A DNA stretch of 64,000 nucleotides from Torreya grandis (lineage: Eukaryota; Streptophyta; Pinopsida; Cupressales; Taxaceae), in the NCBI GenBank assembly GCA_037957365.1, contig JARHVA010002128.1, positions 434,001 through 498,000 of the forward strand. The letters are read 5' to 3'. The position numbers were made by a program, and so were the translations under genes. Under the pieces are notes generated by a model. It was not told the origin of the DNA. It worked only from the letters and a program-made list of their open reading frames with translations, and made no database searches. Within the stretch, counting starts at the first letter, position 1; every line of letters begins with the position of its first letter. Below are positions 1 through 13,360 of this stretch, piece by piece.

Positions 1-3000
1 CAAGGCCTTTATCCTCTTTCTTTCCCCATGAATCTAATATATTATTCCATCTTATGATGTTAGGATTATAAGTATATTGTTGAGGTAGTGATGCACTTTG
101 ATGGGTAGATGAAGTGTTTAAGAAGATTAAAATCTCTTTAGGATTGCATTCTCCACCTTGTCTCCAACTTGGGATTTCTTATCTAGAGGTCACTTATTTA
201 GGTGGGGATGTAATGAGAGAGGGAAATAATGGTTTGAATTACACTTATTTTGCTTCCAAGATGGATTGATTCATTTTCATATTGGTCAAATCAATCTGCC
301 TATCAAGATTTGCTTTAAAAATAAGGTTTATCTTCCCAACTCTCTCATCTAGATGATTGGAAAAAGGATGACATTGATAACCTTGATTAGGCTCATGAAT
401 AGGGGTCAATTAGGACTGATAGAAATCTTACGGAAGTGGATATGAAGTCTGATAGGTTTGGTGAGGATACTTATTAAGAATTTTTAGCCTATCTTCTAAG
501 GATGAAACTAGGCCACTCACATCTAGCATCTCAATTGTGAGCCTTTACCAATTGGCTCTCTCAATAGGTGCCTATCCTATTTTGACAAGCCATAATGCAT
601 ATTTCACCTTATGAATATGATAGATAGGAACATTTAGACCATACCCCATTTTTGTGTAAAAATCCAACATGTACTTCTTATAGCCCAAAAGTGTTTTCTT
701 GAAGGTGTAAATGGACTGATTAGAGAAGTGACTAGGCTAGCTAAGAGAAGCAAGATATTAAGGAGGCTGGCCATAAGACTAATATAACTAATAAAAAAGA
801 TGATAAATGTGATCTTGGAGTTGATAGGGATAATTAAAGGTAGGTCATATTCACATAAAGGTTGATAAGAAATGTCATAAGCTTGAAATGTCTCACCAAC
901 TTGTGTAAAATAGTACTCAACACCATAGTCAGCCATGAAACTTTATTAGGAAGCAAGAAAAAAAATAATGATTATTAGTAATATTCAAAATGAATACTTG
1001 GGTTACTTGAGTAGATAATGTAATCTCAGAGCTGCCATTGATGTTTAGATATATGCCCCCAAAAGCTGATGTGTTAAAAGACAACACCTAAAATATTTTA
1101 ACTTCTTAGACTAAGACTCCAATCAGGTGTGCCAAAAACTATTATCACTTATATTTGTAACTTTTCAAGAGATGCCTTAGCTCCCCTCATCCAATTGGCA
1201 TAATTAGAACACCTCTAGTCTATGGGTGAGCCTAAGAATGAGTTGTATCTCTAGATAGGGCTAGTTACCTTGATGTACCACTTGGAAATAACTATTACAC
1301 CTAAACATTATGAGAGAAAAGGGAGATAAAAATGAAAGTAGACTATCCTGAAGGAGGTGATACACCAAAATAATTGATGACTGCCAGCTAACTTCATGTT
1401 ACACATGAGAATAAGGGACTAACCAAATGTACACTTATCCAATCTACATCTTCACACATCAATGTTTCATTATGAGGTTATGGATGAGTGCTTAGGATAT
1501 GAGGACTAGATAATATATCTAGAATGACAATATTTAATAGTTTAACTCACTCAACCTTGACACTTCCTAGAACATTTCATATGACCTACAAGAAAAAGTT
1601 TTCCAACTGCAAATAGGTGAGAGAATGAAATAACCATGCTAAGGAAATAACAAGTTATCACTAAGTAAAATAAATAATCTAAGTGAACACACTATTAACA
1701 GTCATGGAAGAGGTAAAAATCAATATTATTTATTGATCCATGGTATGTAAATGATTAGGTATTTTCCATACTTAGTTAGAGTATAAGTTATAAAGGCCAA
1801 AATAGGTAGTTCTTATAGAACTTGAGAGAGAGAGAGAGAGAGAGGAGAAGAGAGAAGTAAAAATGTCACAAGGAAAATTTTAAAGCTTAGAAGAGGAATT
1901 TAATATGAACTATAATAATATGTGAAACATACCATGTAAGTTCAGGAAGCACAAATGTCACCCCAAGTCATGAAACTCTTGAAATGTGGTGTAGAAGTTC
2001 TCTTTTTGGTTCAAAAAGTAATCTTCATGATTTAGCCTTATTAAAACATCCAAAACCTTATATTATGGAAAGGTATGATTATTGGAATGAATGGAAAGTG
2101 TTTCATACATGCCTCTCTATGCTTTGGTTTTAGTCCTGGCATCTAGAATCTTCTTAAAATTAGGTATCACCATATGTAGTCTAAAAAACTCCATTTTTAG
2201 TCACCCCTCACACTTGGACTAAAAATTGGATTCAATTTTCCATAAAATACATGGGAGAGAGTGAATTAAATTTTTAAAAACCATCCATGGCCTTAAAGTC
2301 ATCAGACAAACCTTAAAATCACTTCAACTTGGAATTTTTACACTTCTAACTATTATGTCCACTATGCCAGTTTTAATTGGCTTAGATGAAGTAGTTGGTA
2401 AACACATTTAGGATTTTTTAAAAGGAATTAAATGTATATGGGGAGTTGTATTAAGTACAAATATTTATCCTAAAGTTGGTTTCATCTCATGGAAGCTCCT
2501 ATAACCTATACAATGCACAAAATAGTCAAAATAACCCATTTTATACCCTATCTATATAGATAGGTCAGTAAAAAATTTAATGGGGGGAAACCCTAAAGAG
2601 TCCTATACAAAATTTAACCAATTTACTTATCATTATGGTCTCTTTTTATTCATCTCTATCCTTTTTTTCCCAATTGGGTCCTTGTAAGGGTTTAGCAAGG
2701 GTTTTGAGTAGTTTTGACCTTTAGCCATTATTTATAGAGATATCAGATCTAAAATTCAATCCAATGCCACAAAATGGTTGTTTAAGATCCTTTATAACTC
2801 ATCCTATATCCTTATATCTTGATTAAATTTACAAATGGATATATAATCACTTAAAGTTATCCTATCAAGCTCCTTTCTCCTTTTCCTGCAGGCCTAGTGT
2901 TGTCTCAGAGCTTAAAATAAACTCTTTATGTTTCCTATATAGATTAAAATATTGAAAAAACATATAATTATCCTATAATAATTATAAAATTTATTATAAA

Positions 3001-6000
3001 TTTCATATCAAGTTGTAATTATAAATGAATCTCCATTTGGCTTCTAGGCCTAAACCCTACCCTTTAGGCCTGACTACAACTCTTGTGGATTTGAACCTCC
3101 TAGTGAGTTTCATCCTTTCTTTATTGGTTTAAAATGTTTGAATAGGTTTAATTTAAATTATCACACATTATTTAAGGGTTAAATCAACTCCTTTTCTCAC
3201 CTTATCACCCATCTTCTCCAACCTACCATTTTATACATAAAGGGAAGTGTCCTCTCTTTGAGATAAAACAATGGGCACTTCCCCTATTTTTCCAAAACAA
3301 GTAGGTATTAGAGAGGAATGTAAAAGTGGTGAGGATTATATATGAAAATTTTTACTCCTTTATCAGGTCTATATACCCCCTAACCTCTTCAATATCCAAG
3401 ATAGACTCTTTAAAAGGCAGATTGTGTGTGTAGGGTTTGGGGTAAGACTATGTGATGCTTATTTGTAGTCTTTTATTTACTATTTTTTCATATGAAATAG
3501 CCTATTTAATATTATTTTATCATTATGTATACATCTCCAATTCATTCATCACACTATACTTTCATGTACCCCTCCATATACCTTGAACTCTCAAGACTGA
3601 GTTTTATCTTTTGACTATGTTTTGTTCCAATGTACTGCACCCATAGGTTACCCTGCATAAATTGAACTTTAAAAAAATGATTGATACTATTTGAAACCTT
3701 AAAATATAATATAGTATTAATTTTAACCTATAATTACATTACTTAGGCTAGATCATCACTTAATATTTCAAACCTTTTCACTGTATGACATAATCAAACA
3801 AATTCAACTATGTTTGGAACAAATGAGATTCTCTAGGTGTAGGTTGAGAATGTTGGACTCTGATCATAATGCATAAAGAATTTATTTGAATATTAAATGG
3901 TCACTTATAATTTTTTTATATATGTATTCACATTTTATAGGCTCAAATCATTACCTGGACACCTTGTTTAGCTCATTGTATGCCTTCTTAGATGTAGGTG
4001 AACATTTTTTGATGGAAAACTTGTAGGTTTAAATAGGGTTAAAAATCAGTATATCAACCTCTTTAAATGATCCTTTAGACAAAAAATGTTCTCTTAAACC
4101 ATATATAACCTTCCAAACATGGATTCAAGGTCTATTTTTCAACTTTAGGTGGAAGAAGGTCTCTTTTGGACTCAAACCTATAGATGTCAATAAAGGATTT
4201 TAGTGTCTTTGTAGGAAACTTTGAGCCTTCAAACTTCCAACCTCCATTAGTGATCTACCCTAAATATTTTTTAGAGATCTTGTCCTATGATAAGGATATA
4301 ATATTTAGTCACTTATATGCCTGAAAACCTTTGGAAACCTTCTTATATGACCCTCACTAAAGTGCTTTAGGCCTCTATTTTGACATTTTAGGGATTATAT
4401 CCCAAAACTCAATCCTTGAATCCTTTGATTATAGTTTGCACTTACCTTTTCCAAAATAATCCTAAAAATATGTATATTAGGGTATATATAACATATTAGG
4501 AGATCAATAAGGTTATTTGGTTCCTTGTTAACACCTATAAGTGGTTATGATATTATATAGGCTATGAGGATGAGGATGGGTAGTGGACATGGGGTAGACC
4601 TTCATTTGACTTTTAGATCCTGGAAAACTTTCAAAACACAATTCCTTGATCATTGAAGACCTAGGAAAAGGTCTAAAACTCCATCTTCATATTTTTCTCT
4701 CTGTTAACACCACCTGTAGGTGGCCATTTTCGAGGTACAAGCAGTAATATAAGATGGTAGGTAGTGAAAGTTGCATTTGACTTTCAAATGGATTTTGACC
4801 TATATATAATATTTAAAATTAATTTTATTCATTTTATATAATCATATCCAAATTAGAGGCTCCACCCTAATGTGATTGTTCTTCATGAGAGCACCTGTAC
4901 ATGCATTTTAATGACAGGAGATTCTATGGAAGTGTTATATTTGACTATCACAATCTTTTGCTCACTCTTTAGAAGGTTCACTTGTTTGTTCACATTGAAA
5001 AATTATGGTCAACAATTTTAATCCATAATTATTTCTTCATGAATGTGTTTCATATCTTTGCACAGTTCATGTTATTGATTATATATGACAGTATTTGAAC
5101 AAATTGACTGTATGGTATTTTATGACTACATCTTATGGATTAATACTTTGGATAATGAAATTGAAATGAAAATAGATCAATATCACATTTTAAACATGAT
5201 AATTTACTTATTTTCACCCCCTAAAATCACTTTTAAAGCATGAGAAATTTGAAAAAGGTGAAAAATTACCTATAACATAGAATGGTGCATTCACCTATAG
5301 TCTAAGCTACTTTTCCCATAAAAACATCATTAAACATGAAAAAAATGATGGATATACTCTAAGGAGTAATTAAATATCATATTGAGTCAACATCACTAAC
5401 TTGTTTGTACGGACTTATCCAAATTAGAGCAAAACCTATAGGGTGTAGGAAATAATGAGCAGAAAAACATAGTCAGCTTGTAAAGGATGGTTCATAAAAC
5501 ATGGTTGACAAATATTTTAAATATTTTAATTTAAATGGATATATATAAGTTTAGTTTCTCCTCCCAAATGTGTTTTACCTTAAACTTCTCTAATTTTATA
5601 TACCAAGCATAAACTTATTGACCATTTTTGCATGTCTAGAAAGGTAAAGAAGGAGAAAAATGGTTTTAGCTTAAAAATAGAAATTTAAAATAATTTAAAT
5701 CATGGAAGTTAAGTTTATGAATGTTAATATATGCTCCATATCCATATCCCATGTTTCACCTTCCCTCATGTGTCATACAAGTACCAAACTCCCTCTTTTC
5801 AGTTGGTTTCTTGATCTTCAATTGGATAGCCAAAAAGATTCAAATGGGTATAACATTATTGATAGGGCATATAAATTAATAGACATTTGAGAGGAAATAA
5901 TTACTCTTTGGCACCTTAAAAACTATGACACTTACATTTATGACCCCTAAAAGCCTTCTAAATGACTCAAAATGAAAAATTGACTAATATGGCTAAGACC

Positions 6001-6300
6001 AAGGCTAAAATTGCATTAAATGACATAAAATAAATTATAATACACCCAATTAAAATATATTATACCCATAAAACATATAAAAACTAAATTTGTTACCTAT
6101 AGGGGTCTCAATTTGACCTATATTGTCAAATTTGGTCAACAATACTCTATATTTTAGATTTAGCATTGTTATATCTTAATATTGGTGATTTCTACTCATA
6201 CTTAAATTTTTACCAAATACTACTAATTTAGACTCAGTATATGTACATCCTAGCTCTTACAAATATTTGTATTACATATTCATGCATGATTTTATTTCTA
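1..6300. other. Gene-free AT-rich stretch
   Basis: I see no convincing gene here. The longest open frame (minus strand, 634-936, 100 codons) starts MADYGVEYYF, is rich in Leu/Ile/Ser and matches no family I know. Its frame continues past the stop with more broken hydrophobic sequence, so it could be a worn element protein, but I cannot name it. Weak, degenerate direct repeats of roughly 180 bp begin near 4,530, 4,703 and 4,888, each with an 'acacct' start and a 'catttgacttt'-like end. Base composition is like the surrounding element debris. Confidence 0.5.
1823..1857. repeat. (GA)n microsatellite
   Basis: An uninterrupted run of about eleven GA dinucleotides is followed by an impure GAGGAGAAGAGAGAAG tail. 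It is a simple repeat with no associated gene. Confidence 0.9.
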
Positions 6301-7252
6301 ACTTTCTTAATTTAGACTTGATTATATTTTTATGCTTATTATAGTTGATGGCATTCGATTATGCCATTGTTCTTTGGCTGTATGCCACTTATTTTCATAG
6401 TATTTATTCCTTGGACATGTGCCCATGTCTCTTCTATGTGATTTCATAATTGTTTATGTGGACATTTGAACATGTCCTTCTAGGTGGCTCTAAGCCAAAT
6501 ATATTGTTTCTTATGTATGTGAACATTTTAACATGTCCTTGTATGTCTTGTTTTCTTAGAATAATTTTCATGCCTCATGTGTTTCATATGTATGCCTTAT
6601 TATATTCATCATGGACATGGCACATGTATTTTCTTGTTATACACACTAATTTTTAATGCCATGAGGGACCTCATGCATCTCCCCTTCTTACTTGGGTGTT
6701 GTGATGGACATCATGCCCCATACCCTAGCTACCTACTCTATTTTAATTATATTTATGGTTACATACATTGATTAAATCTATATTAACACCCTTATGCAAT
6801 AAAATACATGGAAAACATCTTACATTACATACTTATGCTTAGATCATCTTATGTTATGTTTGCACATTATATTAGATTATCACGTACTTGTCATAAATAC
6901 TCCAGCTAACACACATTTTGTAGAGCCTTTTATTTTGAGGATAATTATTACATAGGTTCAACACTACCTTTGAAAGAGGGGGAATACATAGGTTTTTTTC
7001 ATAAACATCAAGCCCCTATAACGCATTCAATGTACATTTTTTAGCACACAGGCTCAGTTACATAAAACCAAACAGAGGTAAATATAGAGGGAAAATATTG
7101 ATTAAAAAAGTAGTACAGTGGAAAAGAATTCAAACTAAAAATAAATTAGCACCCAAATGGGGACACTAGCACCACATGGCATTATTGTCTAAGATATGGC
7201 ACTATTGTTCAATAACCTTAATTTTAGGACAATTTATTGATTTTTTATTTTT
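6300..7252 (+). repeat. Retroelement 3' noncoding remnant
   Basis: No reading frame is convincing. The stretch carries three copies of an 18-bp dyad, GGACAT-N6-ATGTCC or close to it, at 6,413-6,430, 6,460-6,477 and 6,521-6,538. The same dyad occurs in the 3' noncoding parts of the minus-strand elements at 7.3-14.6 kb and 56.8-64 kb. I infer that this is the 3' untranslated region of a related plus-strand element into which the 7,253-14,554 element inserted. Its continuation is probably at 14,555-15,633. Confidence 0.35.
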
Positions 7253-8449
7253 TGGGAAATTAGATGTTTAATTCCTAAATAATAAATAGGTCTGAGTAGA
7301 TAAAATTAGTAAATCATATAAAATAACTAGCAAACTAATTTATGAAATTTGACTGTATTTAGGGTTTTTTCTAAAAATAGTAGTGAGAGAGAGAGTAAAT
7401 TGAACTTATCTAATTCTATGTTGTTCTGACTGAGATAGGGTCTAGAAATCTATGTGCAAGCTAGGGGGATTATCACAAACAAGAATTTGGAGTTTGTTTC
7501 TTGAATGGGTAGAAGCACTAAAAGTGGGACACCCTAGGTTCTAGTGATGTAGTCCTATCTTGATGTTATTGTCCTAGTGATATAAGCTTTCTAGGTTTTG
7601 TTTGTTAGGTCTATGTGACCCTACCTATGAAATATCAAAGCCTAAAAGTCTATGGACCTTATTGTGTACCTCATTTAATATTCAATACTCTAGGTCCTCT
7701 TTGTTCTTGAATTTAAATGTAAAATTTGAATAAATGAGAGGATGGGTTAGTGTGTAAAGGATCCAATAGATGTACTTCACACCCCATGTGTGGGCACACT
7801 ACCTACATACCATTACTCTGAGGAGGGATCAAGCTATACATAGTTCTCCCATTGAAGTGCTTGGTGTAATAGTGTGATGAAAATGCAAGTAAATGCAAAA
7901 CTAGGTGTACTTGGAATGACTAGGGACTAGTGTGAATATTTAAATAAGATTGAAATGCTATTGGATCACTGTATGTAGAGAATAGGGAAAAGTGCTAGAG
8001 TAGTATTGCTTGTATTCTTACTTCTCTCTTGTAAATGAGTGTCAAATATTCTAAATGGAATTTTAGTGGCCCTTTATAAGGGATTTAATGATTATGGGTT
8101 AAATGAATTCATGTTAGGCTAACATTAATTAGGACAAGGATTTGGAAGAATATGATAGTTAGAATCCAAATTACACTTGGACAATAATGCCAAAAATATG
8201 ACACCCTAGCTTTCAACACTGTAGTCTAAGTTTAGGCACTATTATCCATGGCTAGAAAGACTTTAGGGTATGGGTTAAGCATGGAAATAGTAATTTAGGT
8301 CTACAAGGGTTTAGTTTGGGAGGCTACGAATGATTGAGAATTAGTGAAAACATGCCTATGAGGGTCATGAGAGAAAGAAAGATGGACTTATGGATTGAGT
8401 ATCATTAGCCACACTCAAGTTAACAAATTTTGTATTTTATATGACTACA
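7253..8449 (-). repeat. 3' LTR of the gag-protease element
   Basis: This aligns along its full length with 13,361-14,554, with frequent substitutions. On the minus strand it begins TGTAGTCATATA and a TATA-like CTTATAAAGGG lies at 8,067-8,081. Inside it are imperfect copies of a motif built around 'gacaccctag' and 'ggcactattgtc'. Similar copies occur just outside the LTR at ~7,160 and ~8,640. Confidence 0.8.
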
Positions 8450-8466
8450 TTTACCGCCCCTTTATT
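8450..8466 (-). promoter_or_regulatory. Polypurine tract
   Basis: Read on the minus strand, a run close to AAAGGGGCGGTAAA ends exactly where the LTR begins with TGTAG. This is the expected place and composition for the primer of plus-strand DNA synthesis, and it fixes the minus orientation of the element. Confidence 0.7.
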
Positions 8467-10559
8467 CTAGTGATGCAACAAAGCAAAATACTAGGATAAA
8501 GGAAAAATAAAAAGCATACCTAAACTTACCTATAAAGGTGAAGCTCATGAAGATATGTGATGTTGGATGTGCTGAACCTATGATTAAACTCACTTTTTTG
8601 TCTATTTTTGGAGATTTTTCTAATATCTAGATAGGAGCACCAAAAATAGGACACCCTATTTTCTGGCACTATAGTCTAGCTTTGGCACTATTGTCTAGGG
8701 CCAAATCTAGTAACTATTCTATATTATCTATTGTTTCCCTCATCTATTCTACTTAGTCTAATGTCTAGATTCTATTTTGAATGTTATAAAAACTAATTTT
8801 TCATCCATTAAGAGCTTTAATCTCTATGATAAAACCCTTATTTATTTATGCCTCTTTTGAGGGTAGGAATGAATATGTTGCAATGAATTCCCTTAAAATA
8901 AAGAGCCCTACAAGCATGTTATGTTACATAAATATATGGTATATCAATGATAATTGACAAGATATCTTAAGATATAACAAGGTTTATATCGATAGATTGT
9001 TAAATCAATAGGGGTATGCTTAGATAGATGTAATAATGTAACAACATGTGTAATGTACTGAATTGAAATCAAAAGTGTTAGTTATTAGTTTTTAGTTGTT
9101 ATTAAGGAGAGATTGAGCATTATGTCCATCATGGCATCCAAAAAAGCAAAGAAATGCATGATATGGATCATGGCATTATAAATAGGTAAAGTAATCAGGC
9201 AACAAGCAAACAAAGTAAGAAGTAATAAGCATACAAGAGTGGAAAATGGGCCAAACATTTAAGGGACATGGGCACATGTCACTCAAACTAGAAAACAAGC
9301 ATATGAGGCATGTTAAAATGCATATACACATATAATTGAAAGAATCAAGTTGGAATGGAAGCCATAATCACATAGAGGAATATAGGCAAAGGACATTGGA
9401 AAATGTCCTAAGGCACATACAAGAGACAAGCAGGAATTAAAAATTCAATTCAACAAGCTACATTAAGAAAGAAGAGAAAGCATGTAATAATTGGAAAGAT
9501 AGAATCACATCTAACTAATCAAAGTGAGAGTGAAAGTATGAAAGACATGTTTAATACAAGACTAGGTATATGCTAGGAGATACATAAGTGCTAGATAATA
9601 ATGAAATGTTGATATAGTAATCTATGTAATCTAGTAAGTAATGTACACTAGCATGATAACTTGAAGTGTGTAGTGTAGGAATGACACAACCTAGATGGTG
9701 TATTCATGTAGAAGATGCCCCCAATGGGTGTCTATATCTAAGTGTGTCTCAAATGTAGAAGTAGGATGTCCCATCAATGGGTAGAGTGAAGTAAACAAGG
9801 ATCTAAATGTCACTGCACACACTCAAATAAGATTAAGTGAAGCATGGTAGTGTAGATAAATCAACAAACAATAGCATAGAATAAAAAAAGTAACTCTAGC
9901 ATAGTATTATCAATGTAAAGCATGGATGATGCATACAATCAAAATGTATTTGGTGTTTTAGCATTTTGAATGTTTTTTTTTGGATTTAGAAATGTTATAT
10001 TGTTTTTGTATTTTTGAAATAAGATATGTATAGGAAATATTGAGAATAAATGATACTAACTAATGAGTCTTGAATGATACTCCATATCATGGTGTATAGT
10101 ATCGAACAAAGGTATCATGCATGATTATGAAGCATGATGGAAAGGCTGAGACTGTAACTCTAAAAGCTATATGTATTATAATTATTCTGATATCTCTAAA
10201 GTAGAAACCAAAGTGGGATTCCCATTTTCTGAGAAGTGGATTCAACTAAGGGACTCTTAGGGACCCATCTAGAAGTAAGAGGAGTTCTCTAAAAGTGTGT
10301 TTTATGTTTAGAAGCATGAGATCTCAATGTTATTTCTCTGGGTGTGAATAATTTAGATAGAAGATGTTTAGAATCCTAAAGCTATGGAGGTGTATGAAAT
10401 CTCTTTACTAGTGATGGGTGCCTCAACTGTGTCTGAGTCTATACTAGAGGAGGAACTGTAATTGGTGGAGAAATAGAAATTAGTGAAAAAGCTAGAGTTA
10501 TTGACTGCAAAGGAGACGGCTTTGAATTGGGGAGTGGTAACTCATATAAAACTCCACCA
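8467..10559 (-). other. 3' noncoding interior of the gag-protease element
   Basis: Between the protease end and the purine tract there is no frame with polymerase motifs on either strand. Two GGACAT-N6-ATGTCC dyads lie at 9,264-9,281 and 9,391-9,408. A 'gacaccct'/'ggcactattgtc' motif like that in the LTR lies at about 8,640-8,705. The region where RT, RNase H and integrase would be expected is simply absent. Confidence 0.55.
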
Positions 10560-10900
10560 ACTATAATAACCTAATTAGTGTGAATGAATTTCATGTATTT
10601 GTGAATTGTAGATGGTACTACTCAAATTTTATGAATCCATGGGTGACCAGGTAACATATCACAACCTCCTGCACTGGGAACTATGGTAAAATATGTGGTC
10701 ACATGTGTTGGACTAGTCTATAATAGAAGTACAATCTCACCCAATGAACTTAATATGTGCTCACTAAATTAAATAATAACTATATCTATCATAGTGATGT
10801 CTTACTCTGAGTAGCCCAAATCCTACAATAATTTAATGGTGCACATGTTGACACTGGAACCATTATCGATGAGAACAATATGAATGGGATGATTATGAAT
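10560..10900 (-). pseudogene. Retroelement aspartic protease (broken)
   Basis: The minus strand reads IVLIDNGSSVNMCTIK around 10,830-10,880. The catalytic Asp is at 10,865-10,867 in a D-N-G-S-S context, typical of plant Ty3 proteases. Further on (10,560-10,690) it reads GHPWIHK followed by VPSTIHKYMKFIH, the conserved end of Tat-lineage proteases. The enzyme would cut the gag-pol polyprotein. Stops and small frame breaks separate these blocks, so no continuous protein can be made. It directly follows gag, as expected, but is followed by no RT. Confidence 0.7.
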
Positions 10901-11199
10901 ATGTGCTCTGATAAAGAGTGTATTATAATCTTAATTATCCTCAATAATCTCCTAATATGAGAAGGATATCAAAGGTCTAGTTAGACCCTGACTCATACAC
11001 ACCTATCATATCACTCAAAGGATGTGACTCAACTAAAGGTGCTTGGTATGTAATTGGTGGAGGATGTGCATGGTATGTGTGGTGAAAACCTGATGTGTCC
11101 CCTTTCTCTTGTTTAGAATGCTTTATAAATGGATTTAAGAATATTCTAAAAGCTTTATCTTGTGTTGGCTTAGCTTTTGGAGGCTCAATTAAAGTGCCA

Positions 11200-12759
11200 A
11201 GATTAAGTAGATTATCATCTATCAAGTCTTTTATCTCATGTCTCAAACTGATGCATCTATTTCTAGTGTGGCCTAGTACCCTATGAAAATCACAAAATGC
11301 ATGCTAATCATATCCCCATGGAAGAGGCTTTGCTGACTCAACTTTTTGAATAGCAGGAAGAGTGATGATGTTACATTTTAATAACTACTATAAAACTTTG
11401 GCTGGAGAAACTGGCATATTAGTAAATGCACATGAGGAGGTACTGATAAAACCACATGTTGAGGGCACTCTGAAGCCACATTAACTATTGGTTGATTTTG
11501 ATTCTTGTTATCATTGACTTTGACCTTGTATGGGACTTTGTTATTACTCTTGTTTTTTGTGTTTTGGATACTTCTATACATGAGTTTTCCTATTGAAATG
11601 AGTTTTACTTCTATTTCCTTTAGTGTATGATATAATTCAGTGAAGGAAGAGAATCATTTGAACATAATAGATTCATGCAATGCTGGTAGAAGTCTCTATT
11701 TGAAGAGATCGTATAACTCCTAATCTACCATGGGGCTAGTCATCTTATCCAAGATGGTCTTATATTGAAGCACATAGTTTGTAAGATGATCATTTGATTT
11801 CTATTCATATTGTGTAATTTATGCATAAGAGGCCTTATCACCAATGTCGATACTGAAATGTGTTATGAACATGTCAGCTAAAGGATTGAATGCATTAACC
11901 AATTGATTCAGTAGACTGTAGAACCATTGTAAAGCATAATCCTTTAGACTCCATGGGAATAGCTTGGTAAGTAACTAGTCATTTGACACATAATCCAAGC
12001 ATGCTACATGAAAATCTCTCAAATGTGTCTTTGGATCACCCTTGTCATCATAAAGAGTAAGCTTAGGTTAATAAAAACCTTATGGTAAGGGTGTGGAAGT
12101 AATGTGATGTGTAAATGGTGTATGTAGAAGAGCAAAATAATCCAAAGCCTGTGTAGGTCTAGTGGTACCTTGCTCAAGATGTATCACCTTAGGTTAAAGG
12201 GATATTATCTCTTACATGAGGGATACCACATCAAGAGATAGGGATGTACTTGTTATAATTAGTGGCATAGAGGTAGGTTGGGTTGCTATAGGGGGTTGTT
12301 GAGATATAGTTTCCCTTGTAGTGTCATTTGTAACTGGTTGCTTTGTAGGAATGGGAAACTCAACTTGTTTAGCCTTTTTGATTTCCATGAGAGATTGTAA
12401 TATAAGAGTATAATCTTGAGGTTGTTCACTGAGTCTTTCTCTAAAACTTTGGATGATCACATATTTGTTGAGTATAAATTTATTATCAACAATGGGTGGA
12501 AGTGGATCCGTAGTCTAATGTGGTGGAGCATGAGCATCGATGTGTACATCATCATTGGTATTTTCATATTACTCATTGTGTGAATCATTATGATTAAAAT
12601 TGGTGTAATTTGGATGTGTATAATATATAGCTAGATTCTTAATTAGTTGTTTATCCATAGTATATGGTCGAGTTGAAGGAATGTAGGTAATTCAGGAGGA
12701 TTACCACTAAGTTTTGCACTTTGTCTTGAAGGAAGAGATGCAAGTAACTTAGGTGGCAT
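11200..12759 (-). pseudogene. Tat-like gag polyprotein (broken)
   Basis: A likely start reads MPPKLLASLPSRQSAKLSGN at 12,759, close behind the 5' LTR. The capsid-type gag domain lies at about 12,065-11,580: the minus strand shows DDKGDPKTHLRDF, then LKDYALQWFYSL, then DMFITHFSIDIG, which match the usual order of the plant Ty3 gag domain. A zinc-finger-like block follows at about 11,300-11,205, with C-x2-H-x4-H-x4-C spacing (CDFHRVLGHTRNRC) and then RHEIKDLIDDNLL. Gag would form the virus-like particle. Several in-frame stops make it a pseudogene. A Met 27 codons upstream shares the frame, but MPP fits gag starts better. Confidence 0.75.
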
Positions 12760-13360
12760 AATGAAAATAACTTGGATAATAGTAGAAAATATGAAATTGA
12801 TATAATCTAAATATGAAACTAGAATATACATAGAAAACACACATAGCTCCTAAACATGTAAGGTGGTACCTTAAGAAGCCAAATAGGAGCTCACATATGC
12901 AACTAGGGAGTTTTCAAAAATATTTTTGCAAAATACTATGAATTTTTGAAATTGAAATTTGAATTTTTGAGTTAAATATGTAATTGAAAAATTATAAATT
13001 TAGTGGAAAATTTGTGATTTAATGGGACCTAGTAGATGCAACTAGGGTTTTGGAAAAAGTAAATATTTTTTATTATAAATTTTTTAATTTGAAATTGATT
13101 TTATGATTTTAATATGCAGCTAAAAATTTAGAAAATGATAGGAAAATTATTGGGAGCTAGTTGATGTAACTAGTGTTTGAATTAAATTTATTTTAAAATT
13201 TACTACAAAATTTTAAAATTTGAGAAGAATTTCTAATTGTAATATTAAAGAAAAAATTAAGAAATTAATGGGAAAAATTAGATAGAATTTACCTTAGGGG
13301 TTTTAAGGGTTTTATGCAAAATTTGAAGTAATTTAGGTTCACCAAAATATTTATTATTTT
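12760..13360 (-). other. Leader of the gag-protease element
   Basis: This AT-rich sequence lies between the 5' LTR and gag. A possible primer-binding site beginning TGGTGAACC reads on the minus strand about 15 bases from the LTR end (near 13,335-13,345), but it matches no tRNA I can name. Three degenerate copies of a short motif ('tgcaactaggg' or 'tgtaactagtg') occur at about 12,899, 13,036 and 13,155. Confidence 0.4.

Noticed and set aside
634..936. 100-codon minus-strand open frame as a gene
   Set aside because: No recognised domain, hydrophobic low-complexity sequence, no supporting context. Mentioned only in the region entry.
5702..6771. Small plus-strand open frames at 5,702, 6,450 and 6,577
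   Set aside because: 60-70 codons in AT-rich DNA, overlapping a dyad-rich noncoding remnant; no family motif.
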